Shown in pieces: positions 1 to 9,940 of a DNA stretch of 64,000 bases. The translations under genes were made by a program, and so were the position numbers. The stretch's first letter is position 1; the number at the start of each line of letters is the position of its first letter. Below the pieces are notes generated by a model. It saw nothing but the letters and a program-made list of their open reading frames with translations. It was not told the origin of the DNA and did not search any database. The stretch is taken from contig NZ_RDQF01000002.1 of NCBI RefSeq assembly GCF_004114425.1, positions 124,001 to 188,000 on the forward strand, given 5' to 3'. The DNA is from Bradyrhizobium vignae (lineage in GTDB: Bacteria; Pseudomonadota; Alphaproteobacteria; Rhizobiales; Xanthobacteraceae).

Positions 1-416
1 GTGCAGCCGTGCCGCTCCAGCAGTGCCGCGCCCGTTGGCGTGCCTGCAGCGCCGTAGTCCCCGCTCCGCAGGTCCAAAAGCGACCTCCTCGACAACCGTG
101 GGGAAGATGAGCTGGTGGTGGTCGGGATTCTGAAACAGAAAGCCGACCCTGGCTGGAAGGTCCTTGCGATCCCGCACCGTATCGAGGCCCACCACCTCGA
201 CGCGACCGCGTGTTGGCAGGAGCAACCCGTTCACGAACCGCAACATCGTGCCCTTGCCTGAACCATTGTCCCAATCAGGCCGATCTGGCGCTCAGCTCGG
301 GAATGGCAAGAACCTGAGGTCCGCAGCCCGAAACTGTTCGAAGATGACCCTTCAGCCGCCCCACGGAGGTGAGGACGGCTTGCCGGAGCGCTTCGCGTCG
401 GAGCAGCATCAATCAA
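1..416 (-). pseudogene. Relic of a CbiO/BioM-type ABC transporter ATPase
   Basis: Reading the minus strand in three frames gives pieces of an energy-coupling-factor type ATP-binding protein: QIGLIG, then after a frame change near 270 a Walker A region NGSGKGTMLRFVNG, a Q-loop segment FLFQNPDHHQ and PTVVEEVAFGP. A second frame change near 50 leads to GTPTGAALLERHGC. No single frame covers the domain, and the signature and Walker B regions lie beyond the window edge. In intact families this protein powers uptake of cobalt, nickel or biotin. The disrupted frames indicate a dead gene. It could be bioM or cbiO; the fragment does not decide. Confidence 0.7.
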
Positions 417-440
417 GACGATTCTTTCGCCCCAGTCGCG

Positions 441-1289
441 CTACGGAGTTGGCTGAAGTACGACGTTGTCGATTAGCCGCGTCGACCCGACATAGGCCGC
501 CACGCACAGTGCCGCGGGGCGATGCAGCGGACTTGCGGCGGGCTTGAGCGTGTCGCCGTCAACAAGCTCAAGGTACTGCAGACTATCGACCGTTTCCAAA
601 TGCCTCCGGGCGATTGCAATCAGCAGGTCCACGTTCCGCTCTCCCAAGCCGAACTCCTCTGCTGCGGCGAAGAGCCCACGACTGATGGCGAGGGCTTGCC
701 TCCGGTCTTCCTCGCTGAGATACCGGTTGCGGCTGCTCATTGCGAGACGGTCCCATTCCCGAACGGTCGGCACGACAACGATCTCGATCGGCAGATTCAG
801 ATCAATGGTCATGCGACGCACGACCGCACACTGCTGAAAATCCTTTTGCCCGAAGAACGCTACGTCCGGCTGCACCATGTTGAACAGCTTGCTTACGACC
901 GTCGCGACCCCGCGAAAATGTCCCGGCCTGAACGCGCCGCAAAGCGGTTTCGCGAGTTCGCCCGGTTCGACGAAGGTCTCGAATTGAGCAGGATAAATTT
1001 CCTCTGCGCCCGGAGCGAAGATGATCGCAACGCCCGCATCGCGGCAAAGTTTTTCATCGCGCGCGAAGTCGCGTGGATAGGTGCTGAGATCCTCGTTTGG
1101 CCCGAACTGAGTGGGGTTGACGAAGATGCTAACCACGGTGAAGTCGCATTGCGCCCGGCTGGCCTCGATCAGCGCCAGGTGGCCGTCGTGCAAATAGCCC
1201 ATTGTCGGTACAAATCCGACACGCTTATCTGCTCTGCGAGCCGCCGCGAGAACGCCGCGAAGCTCGGCGACAGTCGTGATTGTCTTCAT
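441..1289 (-). CDS. panC: Pantothenate synthetase
   Basis: This 282-residue protein should catalyse ATP-dependent condensation of pantoate with beta-alanine to pantothenate in the cytoplasm. It carries the nucleotidyltransferase HIGH-like motif HDGH at about residues 34-37, the FVNPTQFGPNEDLSTYPR substrate region, GQKDFQQ and the KMSKS-like segment AMSSRNRYLS. Length is normal for the family. Its ATG overlaps the panB stop codon by four bases (ATGA), which indicates translational coupling. It is the last gene of a panD-panB-panC operon. Nothing looks damaged. Confidence 0.96.
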   Translation of the reverse strand: MKTITTVAELRGVLAAARRADKRVGFVPTMGYLHDGHLALIEASRAQCDFTVVSIFVNPTQFGPNEDLSTYPRDFARDEKLCRDAGVAIIFAPGAEEIYPAQFETFVEPGELAKPLCGAFRPGHFRGVATVVSKLFNMVQPDVAFFGQKDFQQCAVVRRMTIDLNLPIEIVVVPTVREWDRLAMSSRNRYLSEEDRRQALAISRGLFAAAEEFGLGERNVDLLIAIARRHLETVDSLQYLELVDGDTLKPAASPLHRPAALCVAAYVGSTRLIDNVVLQPTP

Positions 1290-2176
1290 TGTTGCGCTTC
1301 ACATCGGGTTGGGTTTGAAGGCGTCCAGTTTGCGATCGTCTCACCGATGCCTTCGGGAAGCCGATAAGACTCCTGCGGTGCCGGAAAGGCACCGTCACGG
1401 ACATCGGCAACCCAACGCGACAGCGCCTCCTGCAACACGCGAAAGCCGTCGGCGTAGGTGCGAACGAATTTTGGGACATGGCCTTCGATCAAGCCAAGCA
1501 CGTCGTGGAACACCAACACTTGCCCCGAACAGCCAGGACCTGCGCCAATCCCGATGGTAGGTATGGTCAGCGTTTCTGTCGCTCGCGCAGCGAGCTCGGC
1601 CGGAATGCCTTCCAGGACCAGAGCGAAACAGCCGGCCTCCTGCAAACGATGGGCGTCGTCGAGCAGACGCACGGCGTCATCGGCCTTGCGGCCCTGCACC
1701 TTGAATCCACCCATCGCATTGACGCTCTGCGGGGTCAGGCCGAGATGACCCATCACCGGGATCTCGCACTGGACCAGGGCACGTATCATTTCGACGCGTT
1801 TGAATCCGCCCTCGAGCTTTACGGCGTCGGCGCCACGCTGCAAAAAGCCTCCGGCGTTGCGGATCGTGTCCTCCGGGCTGAGGTGAAAGCTCAGAAATGG
1901 CATATCGGCCACGAGCATGGCGCGAGGTTTCACACGCGCAACCGCTTCAAGATGGTGATTCATCATCGCGATGCTGACCGGCAGCGTATTGTCGAATCCG
2001 AGGCACACGTTGCCAACGCTGTCTCCGACAAGGATCATATCCACCATCGGATCCGCAATGCGGGCAGTAACCGCATCATAGGCGGTCGTCATCACGAGAC
2101 GCCGCCCCTCCTCCTTCCACCGTTGCAGCCTGGGAAGCGTGACCCGCTCGCCTGCGGCTTTTGAGGTGTGGCTCAT
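1286..2176 (-). CDS. panB: 3-methyl-2-oxobutanoate hydroxymethyltransferase
   Basis: PanB transfers a hydroxymethyl group from methylenetetrahydrofolate to 2-oxoisovalerate, making ketopantoate. The 296-residue product has the family hallmarks: MTTAYDAVTARIAD near residue 30, the metal-binding VGDSVGNVCLGFD, the VKLEGG segment, GHLGLTPQSV and IPTIGIGAGPGCSGQVLV. It starts 17 bases after the panD stop, with a purine-rich ribosome binding site, and overlaps panC by four bases. The C-terminal tail after residue 270 is longer than in enterobacterial PanB but usual for rhizobia. Confidence 0.96.
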   Translation of the reverse strand: MSHTSKAAGERVTLPRLQRWKEEGRRLVMTTAYDAVTARIADPMVDMILVGDSVGNVCLGFDNTLPVSIAMMNHHLEAVARVKPRAMLVADMPFLSFHLSPEDTIRNAGGFLQRGADAVKLEGGFKRVEMIRALVQCEIPVMGHLGLTPQSVNAMGGFKVQGRKADDAVRLLDDAHRLQEAGCFALVLEGIPAELAARATETLTIPTIGIGAGPGCSGQVLVFHDVLGLIEGHVPKFVRTYADGFRVLQEALSRWVADVRDGAFPAPQESYRLPEGIGETIANWTPSNPTRCEAQQ

Positions 2177-2193
2177 TCCCGCCCCCTGTCTCG

Positions 2194-2658
2194 TCAGCCG
2201 ACCCAGTTCGATTCCGCGGATCGAAGTGGTACAGTTTTCACGTCCCCTGCCTTACCTAATATCTCGAAGCCATAACGCCCAGTTGCATCGCGAGTGACTG
2301 AGTAGGTCATGCGATCGGAAATGTGATTGTGGCGATCGAACGTAAGGATTCGTGGCCTCAGCCGAGCGAGTTCCCTCTCATCTACGTAGGTCGAACTGCA
2401 GACGATGATTTGATCACCTGCCTGGCAGGTGCGCGCGGCGGCGCCGTTGAGGACACAGCAACGCGAGCCGCCCGCGCCGAAAATGACGTAAGTCGAAATT
2501 CGCGCCCCGGAGTTCTTGTTCCAGATATCCACGAATTCCATCGGCAGGATCCCGGCCTCATGGCACTGATCCGGATCGAGCGTGATCGAGCCGTGATAGT
2601 GAAGATTGGCTTCCGTAACGTGGATGCCATGCAGCTTTGCAGCCAGCACTTTTCTCAT
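2194..2658 (-). CDS. panD: Aspartate 1-decarboxylase, pyruvoyl-dependent
   Basis: PanD makes beta-alanine from aspartate. The proenzyme cleaves itself to create a pyruvoyl cofactor; the Gly-Ser cleavage site is visible in YHGSITLD, with Ser24 as the future pyruvoyl group. I start at the Met of MRKVLAAKLHGIHVTEANL because it matches the family start; the frame is open 57 bases further upstream. The 154-residue length exceeds the usual roughly 126, and the extra C-terminal tail after about residue 115 is unlike the E. coli enzyme. It is the first gene of panD-panB-panC, so the operon covers the beta-alanine and pantoate branches except ketopantoate reductase. Confidence 0.92.
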   Translation of the reverse strand: MRKVLAAKLHGIHVTEANLHYHGSITLDPDQCHEAGILPMEFVDIWNKNSGARISTYVIFGAGGSRCCVLNGAAARTCQAGDQIIVCSSTYVDERELARLRPRILTFDRHNHISDRMTYSVTRDATGRYGFEILGKAGDVKTVPLRSAESNWVG

Positions 2659-3031
2659 CTGAAAGTTCCTTTGAGCCTGCCTCGCGTCCCTAAAACCGAC
2701 TCTCCTATGGAGCACGAGATGAAACTGTCAACTCAGAGATACAAAAAGAAAAATCTCTCTCAAAACCAACAGCTAGACGCGAAGGAACGACCAATGGTCG
2801 CGCGATCATCGCGCAAGAACTTCCCAACTATTAGTCATACGAAAGGCTGCGTTGCCACACGCCAGGCGCCGATATTTCGAACACATTCAGGCGCTCCACT
2901 TGTTCAATCGAGGAAGTTGGATCTTGTTGGACCACACGGACCGTCAGACAACTCGTTTTTTGAAGTGGACAGCCATTTCGAAACCCCGATAGGTCGCCTG
3001 GCAACACTCATCGCGCACAGCCAGGGCCGCC
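2659..3031. other. Non-coding stretch upstream of panD
   Basis: No convincing gene, operator copy or nod box is visible. Reading frames here are rich in Arg, Ser and Pro and have no family resemblance. The panD promoter should lie in the first 200 bases, but I cannot pick a clear -35/-10 pair. Confidence 0.5.
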
Positions 3032-3277
3032 ATGAGTCGTCACATCGTTTTCCTCACTGCAAACAGCAACGCCTATATCGATCGGATAATCGATGGCACC
3101 ACAATCCCGCATGCGCGCCGGCTCGAGGTCGCCCGCAACCCCAAGACTGACGAACTCGGGAACGACATCGACATCGTAGTTTGTGGTCAATTCGACAATG
3201 AAGCTGAGCTCGCAACTTACAAAGGCTCGATCAGGCGGCTGCGACCACTGAGAGAACTGGGTTTCGATCGTCTATAG
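3032..3277 (+). pseudogene. Shortened Dabb (stress-responsive A/B barrel) domain protein
   Basis: The 81-residue frame begins MSRHIVFLTANSNAYIDRII and contains the family segments ARRLEVARN, DELGNDIDIVV and IRRLRPLREL. From memory of the family, two pieces are missing: several residues between IIDG and TIPHARRLEVARN, and the short helix between ATYKGS and IRRLRP that normally reads like xxYQES. The C-terminal strand is also cut short. Intact Dabb proteins are small dimeric barrels, sometimes cyclases or heme-related. I infer decay by small in-frame deletions, but a translated short variant is possible. Confidence 0.6.
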
Positions 3278-3452
3278 TTTGGCTGATGTCCCCCCGTAAG
3301 TCCGATGCAGGTCACAGAGCTGCCCTGATGGAGCCGACCGCGGCGAGGCAATGTCTCGCGGGTCGACCATAGGAGGGAACTTTGCCACGTATTCCGGCAG
3401 AGCTATGGACGAAGGGCTGGCACTGCAATCTCGACTGCGCCAGCTCTCGGAG

Positions 3453-3683
3453 TCACCATTTCCGATGACCGACCCGACCCTTTGTCGGACTCGGCTGCAT
3501 CTTTCTCAGCTCATCTCTTTCAGAGCATAATTCTTGAAGTCTCGCCTGTATCTTGCCGATGAGCACTTCCGTTGCGCCCACGTCTATTCCTGCATGTCGC
3601 AGTCGAGATGCGTCCCTACGGTGACGTCCGATCTGAACGCGCATGTGATCTATCTCATGACGAATTCGGTCTAGAGTCGACAT
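3453..3683 (-). CDS. Small charged helical protein, unknown function
   Basis: The 76-residue product is rich in Arg, Glu, Asp and His and looks almost entirely helical, with heptad-like spacing from residue 5 to 62 ([16 protein letters not shown], then [20 protein letters not shown]). There is no signal peptide or membrane segment. Its ATG lies inside the last 13 bases of mutB on the same strand, so translation is probably coupled to mutB. I do not recognise the family. It could be a small coiled-coil accessory protein or an unrelated passenger. Confidence 0.6.
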   Translation of the reverse strand: MSTLDRIRHEIDHMRVQIGRHRRDASRLRHAGIDVGATEVLIGKIQARLQELCSERDELRKMQPSPTKGRVGHRKW

Positions 3684-5902
3684 GATTGCTGCCTGCTAGT
3701 CATATTCGGACGAGCGTTCGGGTGAGCTTTGTATTCAGGCGATGCCGCCCCGTTGTGCCCGAGCCGGGCATTCAGCTTGCGGATCAGCTCTTCGGCGGCG
3801 TCCGCGATCACGGTGCCAGGCGGGAAGATCGCCTCGGCGCCGGCGGCATAGAGCGCATCGTAATCCTGCGGCGGCACCACGCCGCCGACGATGATCATGA
3901 TGTCGCCGCGGCCCTGCTTCTTGAGCGCGGCCTTCAGCTCCGGTACGGCGGTGAGGTGAGCGGCCGCCAGGGAAGAGACGCCGAGGATGTGGACGTCGTT
4001 CTCGACGGCCTGCCGCGCGGCCTCGTCGGCGGTGGCAAACAGCGGCCCGATGTCGACGTCGAAGCCGATATCGGCAAACGCCGAGGCGATCACTTTCTGG
4101 CCGCGGTCGTGGCCGTCCTGGCCGATCTTGGCGACCAGGATGCGCGGGCGGCGGCCTTCCGCCTCCTCGAAGGCGTCGATCAGCGCCTGAACCTTCTCGA
4201 CCTGGGTGCCCATGCTAGACGCCTCCCGCTTGTAGACGCCGGTGATGGACTTGATCTCGGCGCGGTGCCGGCCGAACACCTTCTCCATCGCGTCCGAGAT
4301 CTCGCCGACGGTCGCCTTGGCGCGTGCCGCGTCGATCGCGAGCGCCAGCAGATTGCCGTTGCCTTCGCCGGCCGAGCGCGTGATCGCGGCGAGCGCAGCA
4401 TCGACGTCCTTCTGGTTGCGCTCGGATTTCAGCCGCGCCAGCTTGTCGATCTGCAGGCGACGAACATTGCTGTTGTCGACCTTCAGGATCTCGATTCTGT
4501 CCTCGTCGGTCGGCTTGTACTTGTTGACGCCGATCACCGCCTGCCTGCCGGCATCGATGCGCGCTTGTGTCTTCGCCGAAGCTTCCTCGATGCGCAGCTT
4601 CGGCACGCCAGCCTCGATGGCTTTCGCCATGCCGCCGAGCTCCTCGACCTCCTGGATGTGGCCCCAGGCCTTGGCCGCGAGGTCGCGCGTGAGCCGCTCG
4701 ACGTAATAGGAGCCGCCCCAGGGATCGATGATCCTCGTGGTGCCGCTCTCCTGCTGGAGGAAGAGCTGGGTGTTGCGCGCGATGCGCGCCGAGAAATCGG
4801 TCGGCAGCGCCAGCGCCTCGTCGAGCGCGTTGGTGTGCAGCGATTGGGTGTGGCCCTGCGTCGCCGCCATCGCCTCCACCGTGGTGCGCATCACGTTGTT
4901 GAAGACGTCCTGCGCGGTCAGCGACCAGCCCGAGGTCTGGCTATGCGTGCGCAGCGACAGCGAGCGCGGATCTTTCGGATTGAACGGCTTCAGCAGCTTC
5001 GCCCAGAGCAGGCGCGCGGCGCGCAGCTTGGCGACTTCCATGAAGAAGTTCATGCCGATCGCCCAGAAGAACGACAGGCGCGGCGCGAAGCGGTCGACGT
5101 CGAGCCCCGCGGCAAGGCCGGCCCGCAGATATTCGACGCCGTCGGCGAGCGTATAGGCGAGCTCGAGGTCCTGCGTCGCGCCGGCCTCCTGCATGTGATA
5201 GCCGGAGATCGAGTTCGAATTGTATTTTGGCATCCTCGTGGAGGTGTAGGCGAAGATGTCCGAGATGATCCGCATCGAGGGCGCGGGCGGGTAGATATAG
5301 GTGTTGCGCACCATGAACTCTTTCAGAATGTCGTTCTGAATGGTGCCCGACAGCTTCTCCGGCGGCACGCCCTGTTCCTCGGCGGCGGCGACGTAGAGCG
5401 CGAGGATCGGCAGCACCGCGCCGTTCATGGTCATGGACACGCTCATCTGGTCGAGCGGAATCCCCGCGAACAGCGTGCGCATGTCGTAGATGGAATCGAT
5501 GGCCACACCGGCCATGCCGACGTCGCCGCCGACGCGCGGATGATCGGAGTCGTAACCCCGATGGGTGGCAAGATCGAAGGCGACCGAGAGGCCCTTCTGT
5601 CCCGCCGCGAGGTTACGCCGGTAGAACGCATTGGAATCCTCCGCCGTGGAGAAGCCGGCATATTGCCTGACCGTCCAGGGCTGGTTGACATACATGGTCG
5701 GGTAGGGGCCGCGCAGGTAAGGCGCGATACCCGGATAGGTCTCGAGGAAATCGAGCCCGGCGATATCTGCTTCTCCGTATGCTGACTTGACCGGAATGCC
5801 CTCCGGAGTGACCCACGGATCGACGGGAACAGAAGAGGCGACGACCGAGCACCTTTCGAAAGTAACATCTGCAAAATGCGGGATACCGCCGATGGATGAC
5901 AT
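3671..5902 (-). CDS. mutB: Methylmalonyl-CoA mutase, large (catalytic, B12-binding) subunit
   Basis: This cytoplasmic enzyme interconverts (R)-methylmalonyl-CoA and succinyl-CoA using adenosylcobalamin, the last step of propionate assimilation. The 743-residue protein has the TIM-barrel substrate domain ([20 protein letters not shown], then [20 protein letters not shown]) and a C-terminal B12 domain with the DGHDRG ligand motif near residue 600 and [12 protein letters not shown] start at the Met of [10 protein letters not shown], leaving a 26-base gap from the mutA stop; the open frame upstream reads back into mutA. Codon use looks more G+C-rich than mutA directly upstream. Also called scpA or bhbA. 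Confidence 0.95.
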   Translation of the reverse strand: MSSIGGIPHFADVTFERCSVVASSVPVDPWVTPEGIPVKSAYGEADIAGLDFLETYPGIAPYLRGPYPTMYVNQPWTVRQYAGFSTAEDSNAFYRRNLAAGQKGLSVAFDLATHRGYDSDHPRVGGDVGMAGVAIDSIYDMRTLFAGIPLDQMSVSMTMNGAVLPILALYVAAAEEQGVPPEKLSGTIQNDILKEFMVRNTYIYPPAPSMRIISDIFAYTSTRMPKYNSNSISGYHMQEAGATQDLELAYTLADGVEYLRAGLAAGLDVDRFAPRLSFFWAIGMNFFMEVAKLRAARLLWAKLLKPFNPKDPRSLSLRTHSQTSGWSLTAQDVFNNVMRTTVEAMAATQGHTQSLHTNALDEALALPTDFSARIARNTQLFLQQESGTTRIIDPWGGSYYVERLTRDLAAKAWGHIQEVEELGGMAKAIEAGVPKLRIEEASAKTQARIDAGRQAVIGVNKYKPTDEDRIEILKVDNSNVRRLQIDKLARLKSERNQKDVDAALAAITRSAGEGNGNLLALAIDAARAKATVGEISDAMEKVFGRHRAEIKSITGVYKREASSMGTQVEKVQALIDAFEEAEGRRPRILVAKIGQDGHDRGQKVIASAFADIGFDVDIGPLFATADEAARQAVENDVHILGVSSLAAAHLTAVPELKAALKKQGRGDIMIIVGGVVPPQDYDALYAAGAEAIFPPGTVIADAAEELIRKLNARLGHNGAASPEYKAHPNARPNMTSRQQSCRL

Positions 5903-5928
5903 TTGAGTGCTCGCGTTTCGATTAGCGA

Positions 5929-7809
5929 TTATCCGAAGGAAATCTTCGGGTTTTGGATCCAGTCGTAAGCGGCATTTAGCGTCGCCAAGGCGTCGCAACC
6001 GACGTGAATGAAGCTGCCGATGCCAGCCCGCCGAAACGCGGCCTCGAATTGAGGGGGAGGTCCCGCCAAATAGATGTGCCTAGCGCCGACTTGCTGAAGC
6101 GCTTGGGCGGAGATCTCGGCGCGTTCCGCATAGATCTTATCGCTGGAGCAAAGGCAGGCGAGTGCGGCACCAGAGCCCGTGAATGCGAGGGCGAGCTCGG
6201 CTGGGTCGGCGACGCCTGCGCCGTCGATAGCCTCAATTCCTCCGGCTTCGAAGAAGCTCCTCGCAAAGCTCGCGCGGGCCGTAAAGTCGGTCGGTGTGCC
6301 CAGACTAGCAAGAAACACTCGCGGCCGCACGCCGCATAGCTTCAGTATGGCATCGGACTTGTCGCGGAGCGCTTCAAATGGTTCTGAAAGCCGGATCGGC
6401 GGTAGTGCATCGAATACGAATCTCTGGCCAACCTCAGGCGGAAGAGCCACCGGTGTTACGTTCAGTACCGACGCTGCGCCTTCGCCAAGGGTTGCGAACT
6501 CGCTTACTCCAGTCAGCGGCTCGCGGCGCTTCGCGAGATTGGCATCGCGCGCTCTGCGCGTAGCTATGATCTTCGCCTGAAGCGTTCCCTGTTGGAGAGT
6601 GGCAAAGATGCCTCCGGCATCTTCAGTCTCCTGAAAGCTCCTCCAGGCCGCCTCGCAAAGCTCTATTGTTAGCGCCTCAATGCCGCCAGCACCTGCGGCA
6701 GGATCGCTAACCTTGGCCAGATTGCTTTCCTCCAACAGCAGAAGCTGCGTGTTACGCGCCACGCGCCGCGCAAACGCGTCCGGAAGGCCTAACGCCAACG
6801 TGTGCGGGAGAATCGTGATCGCATTGGCACCGGCGATTCCCGCACAGAATGTCGCCAAGGTAGCGCGCAACATGTTTACGTAGGGATCGCGCCTGGTCAA
6901 CATGCGCCAGGAGCTGTCGGCCGCAATGAACAGCGGCTTTGGCTCAAGACCACACGCCGATTCGATGCGCGCCCAGAGTAGTCGTAAGGCGCGGAATTTG
7001 GCTATAGTCAAAAACTCGTCTGCGTCAGCAGCGAGCCGCGCATAAATCATACTTCGTGCTTGATCCAGCGGAATGCGCCCCGCTTCCATAGCGTGCAGAT
7101 ATGCCACCCCGCAGGCAAGCACGAAGGCAAGCTCCTGCACTTCCGAGCCGCCGGCATCGTGAACGATACTGCCATCGCTCACGGCGAACGGCCCCTTGAA
7201 CCCCAGCGCTACAAGCCCTTTTATCGTGCTGGCAACGGTCCGCGCGATTTCGTCCCAAGTGTATGGACTGCGTCCGCGAAGGGCGCACGCGCCCAGCGGA
7301 TCGAGCCCGAATCGAATGTCGCAGATGGCTGGATCGAGGCCGACCGACCTCACATATTCCGCGACATGGATCGCGGTCTTACGCCCTTGTGTACCAATCT
7401 GAAGTTCAATCCCAATGCCGGCATCAAGGTGGACGTCCTCTAAAGCTTTGGCGACGGCACCCGCCGTTTGATCTAGACCGAACCCGCGGCTGCAGTTAGC
7501 CCCGGCAAAGACGAGCGCCAGGCCCGTCGCTCCATTCTCCAGATCCTGAAGGGCTTGCCTGTTTGCCGTTGCCGCGTCTGGATGATCGATGCGCTGCATG
7601 ATCTGCCAAGGGGCCGCGGGTGCCCGCCCCACGATCGGCGTGACGTCTTTCGCGCGGCGGTAAATCGGCTCGATTCTCAAGTCGTCGTACGTCTTGCCAA
7701 TCAGCGTTTCGAACGGTGCTCCCTTTAGCACGCCATCGACCAGCTTGCGCCAGTCCTCGTGTGAAGCGGGCGCAAAGCCCGATGCCAATGCAAATAGTTC
7801 GGTATTCAT
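5929..7809 (-). CDS. mutA: Methylmalonyl-CoA mutase, small subunit
   Basis: The small subunit pairs with MutB; in known heterodimers it is structural and does not bind B12. The 626-residue product begins [24 protein letters not shown] and keeps the mutase barrel pattern ([41 protein letters not shown]). No DxHxxG B12 motif is present in the C-terminal third, as expected. It precedes mutB by 26 bases on the same strand. By eye its base composition is lower in G+C than mutB, pccA and pccB, hinting at different histories. An ATG nine bases upstream is also possible. Confidence 0.9.
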   Translation of the reverse strand: MNTELFALASGFAPASHEDWRKLVDGVLKGAPFETLIGKTYDDLRIEPIYRRAKDVTPIVGRAPAAPWQIMQRIDHPDAATANRQALQDLENGATGLALVFAGANCSRGFGLDQTAGAVAKALEDVHLDAGIGIELQIGTQGRKTAIHVAEYVRSVGLDPAICDIRFGLDPLGACALRGRSPYTWDEIARTVASTIKGLVALGFKGPFAVSDGSIVHDAGGSEVQELAFVLACGVAYLHAMEAGRIPLDQARSMIYARLAADADEFLTIAKFRALRLLWARIESACGLEPKPLFIAADSSWRMLTRRDPYVNMLRATLATFCAGIAGANAITILPHTLALGLPDAFARRVARNTQLLLLEESNLAKVSDPAAGAGGIEALTIELCEAAWRSFQETEDAGGIFATLQQGTLQAKIIATRRARDANLAKRREPLTGVSEFATLGEGAASVLNVTPVALPPEVGQRFVFDALPPIRLSEPFEALRDKSDAILKLCGVRPRVFLASLGTPTDFTARASFARSFFEAGGIEAIDGAGVADPAELALAFTGSGAALACLCSSDKIYAERAEISAQALQQVGARHIYLAGPPPQFEAAFRRAGIGSFIHVGCDALATLNAAYDWIQNPKISFG

Positions 7810-7919
7810 CAACTCCACCCCGTCCCAAGTGAGCCGAGCCGCCCAACGTCACTTCTGTCTAGAGCTAACCGGAAGTCCTGCAGGCGGCTGCCCATCTCAG
7901 GTCGCGATCTTTGCGGTAC

Positions 7920-9935
7920 TCAGGAAAACTCCAAAATCAGCGCGTCGACCGCAAGCGTCGCGCCGGCGCTGGCGTGAATCTTCTTCACGGTGCCGTCCTG
8001 CTCGGCGCGCAGCACGTTTTGCATCTTCATGGCTTCGACCACCGCCAGCGTCTCGCCGGCCTTGACCTCCTGCCCCTCGGTCACCGCGATCGAGACCACG
8101 AGGCCCGGCATCGGGCACAGCAGCTTCTTGCCGGTGTCGGAGGCCGTCGTCACCGGCATCAGTCGCGCCGAGGTCGCTTCGGTTTCGGTCCAGACATAGA
8201 CCGGCACCTCGACGCCCTGATGCGCCAGACGAATGCCGTTCGGGATCGGCCGCGCCTGCACCGCGACGAAGTGGCCGTCGATGGTGCCCTGCCAGACCGG
8301 ATCGCCCGGCTCCCACGGCGACTGCAACAGATGCGCAGCGCCGGCCTTGCCTTCGGCGTCGACGAAGCGGATCGCGATCGCCTCGCCTTCGCGGCCGACC
8401 TCGAGCAAGATCTCCTGGCGGTCGAGCCAGACTGCGCGATGCCGCTCGCGCTGCACGACGCGGCCGCCCATCTGGCCGGAGATCTGCCGCTTGCGCGCCC
8501 CCAGCACGTGATCGATCGCGGCGCCGACCGCGGCGATACGACGCGCAACCTCGCCTTCGGGCACGCGCACCGCAAAACCCTTGGGAAATTCCTCGGCGAT
8601 GAAGCCGGTCGAGAGCCTTCCCTCGCGCCAGCGCGGATGATGCATCAGTGCCGACAGGAACGGGATGTTATGCCTGATCCCGTCGACATAAAACGAGTCC
8701 AGCGCGGTCGCCTGCGCCTCGATAGCGGCAGCGCGCGAGGGTGCATGCGTGACCAGCTTGGCGATCATCGGATCGTAGTGGATCGAGATCTCGCCACCCT
8801 CCTGCACGCCGGTGTCGTTGCGTATGGTGATGCCCTCGTGGCTCACTTCCGCCGGCGGACGATATTTCACGAGCCGTCCGATCGAGGGCAGGAAGTTGCG
8901 GAACGGATCTTCGGCGTAGAGTCGCGACTCGACGGCCCAGCCCGTCAGCGTGACGTCCTTCTGCGCGATGGCGAGCTTCTCGCCGGCGGCAACGCGAATC
9001 ATCTGCTCGACCAGGTCGACGCCGGTGACGAGCTCGGTGACGGGATGCTCGACTTGGAGGCGCGTGTTCATCTCCAGGAAGTAGAAGCTCTTGTCCTGGC
9101 CGGCGACGAACTCGACCGTGCCGGCGGAATCGTAATTCACGGCCTTGGCCAGTGCGACCGCCTGCTCGCCCATCTTGCGGCGGGTGGCCTCGTCCAGCAG
9201 CGGCGACGGCGCTTCCTCGATGACCTTCTGGTTGCGGCGCTGGATCGAGCACTCGCGCTCGCCGAGATAGATCACGTTGCCATGCTTGTCGCCGAGCACC
9301 TGGATTTCGATGTGGCGGGGATCGACGATGAACTTCTCGACGAAGACGCGGTCATCGCCGAACGAGGCCTTGGCCTCGGCCTTGGCGAGGTTGAAGCCCT
9401 CGGCGACCTCGGCTTTCGAATGGGCGATGCGCATGCCCTTGCCGCCACCGCCGGCCGAGGCCTTGATCATGACGGGGTAGCCGATCTCGTCGGCGATGCG
9501 GACCGCGTGCTTGTCGTCCTCGATGACGCCGAGATAGCCCGGCACGGTCGAGACTTTTGCTTTTGCGGCGGCCTTCTTGGACTCGATCTTGTCGCCCATC
9601 GCCGCGATCGCGCCGGGGTTCGGGCCGATGAAGACGATGCCGGCGGCTTCCAGTGCGCGCGGAAACGCTTCGCGCTCGGACAGGAAGCCGTAGCCGGGAT
9701 GCACGGCCTCGGCCCCGGTCTTGCGGCAGGCCTCCACGATCTTCTCGATCACCAGGTAGCTCTCGGCCGCGGCCGGGGGGCCGATCAGCACCGCCTCATC
9801 GGCCATCTCGACATGGAGGGCATCGCGGTCGGCCTCGGAATAGACCGCAACCGTCTCAATTTTCATCTTGCGGGCAGTCTTGATGACCCGGCAGGCGATT
9901 TCGCCGCGATTGGCGATCAGAATGCGTTTGAACAT
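7920..9935 (-). CDS. pccA: Propionyl-CoA carboxylase, biotin carboxylase/carrier subunit
   Basis: The alpha subunit carboxylates its own biotin with ATP and bicarbonate. The N-terminal ATP-grasp carboxylase starts FKRILIANRGEIACRVI and includes SAGGGGKGMR, ERECSIQRRNQK and EMNTRLQVEHPVTE. The C-terminal carrier has EAMKMQN, with the biotinylated Lys at about residue 637. I choose the ATG at 9935, five bases after the pccB stop; a GTG nine bases upstream is the alternative. It is downstream of pccB and upstream of mutA, so propionyl-CoA to succinyl-CoA is encoded in one block. Composition looks typical of core chromosomal genes. Confidence 0.94.
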   Translation of the reverse strand: MFKRILIANRGEIACRVIKTARKMKIETVAVYSEADRDALHVEMADEAVLIGPPAAAESYLVIEKIVEACRKTGAEAVHPGYGFLSEREAFPRALEAAGIVFIGPNPGAIAAMGDKIESKKAAAKAKVSTVPGYLGVIEDDKHAVRIADEIGYPVMIKASAGGGGKGMRIAHSKAEVAEGFNLAKAEAKASFGDDRVFVEKFIVDPRHIEIQVLGDKHGNVIYLGERECSIQRRNQKVIEEAPSPLLDEATRRKMGEQAVALAKAVNYDSAGTVEFVAGQDKSFYFLEMNTRLQVEHPVTELVTGVDLVEQMIRVAAGEKLAIAQKDVTLTGWAVESRLYAEDPFRNFLPSIGRLVKYRPPAEVSHEGITIRNDTGVQEGGEISIHYDPMIAKLVTHAPSRAAAIEAQATALDSFYVDGIRHNIPFLSALMHHPRWREGRLSTGFIAEEFPKGFAVRVPEGEVARRIAAVGAAIDHVLGARKRQISGQMGGRVVQRERHRAVWLDRQEILLEVGREGEAIAIRFVDAEGKAGAAHLLQSPWEPGDPVWQGTIDGHFVAVQARPIPNGIRLAHQGVEVPVYVWTETEATSARLMPVTTASDTGKKLLCPMPGLVVSIAVTEGQEVKAGETLAVVEAMKMQNVLRAEQDGTVKKIHASAGATLAVDALILEFS

Positions 9936-9940
9936 GCTTT

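Noticed and set aside
2323..3150. 275-residue plus-strand frame over panD and its upstream region
   Set aside because: Opposite-strand shadow of panD extended by chance; no recognisable domain.
3686..5785. Long plus-strand frame opposite mutB
   Set aside because: Arg/Gly/Asp-rich antisense shadow of a G+C-rich gene; mutB is certain.
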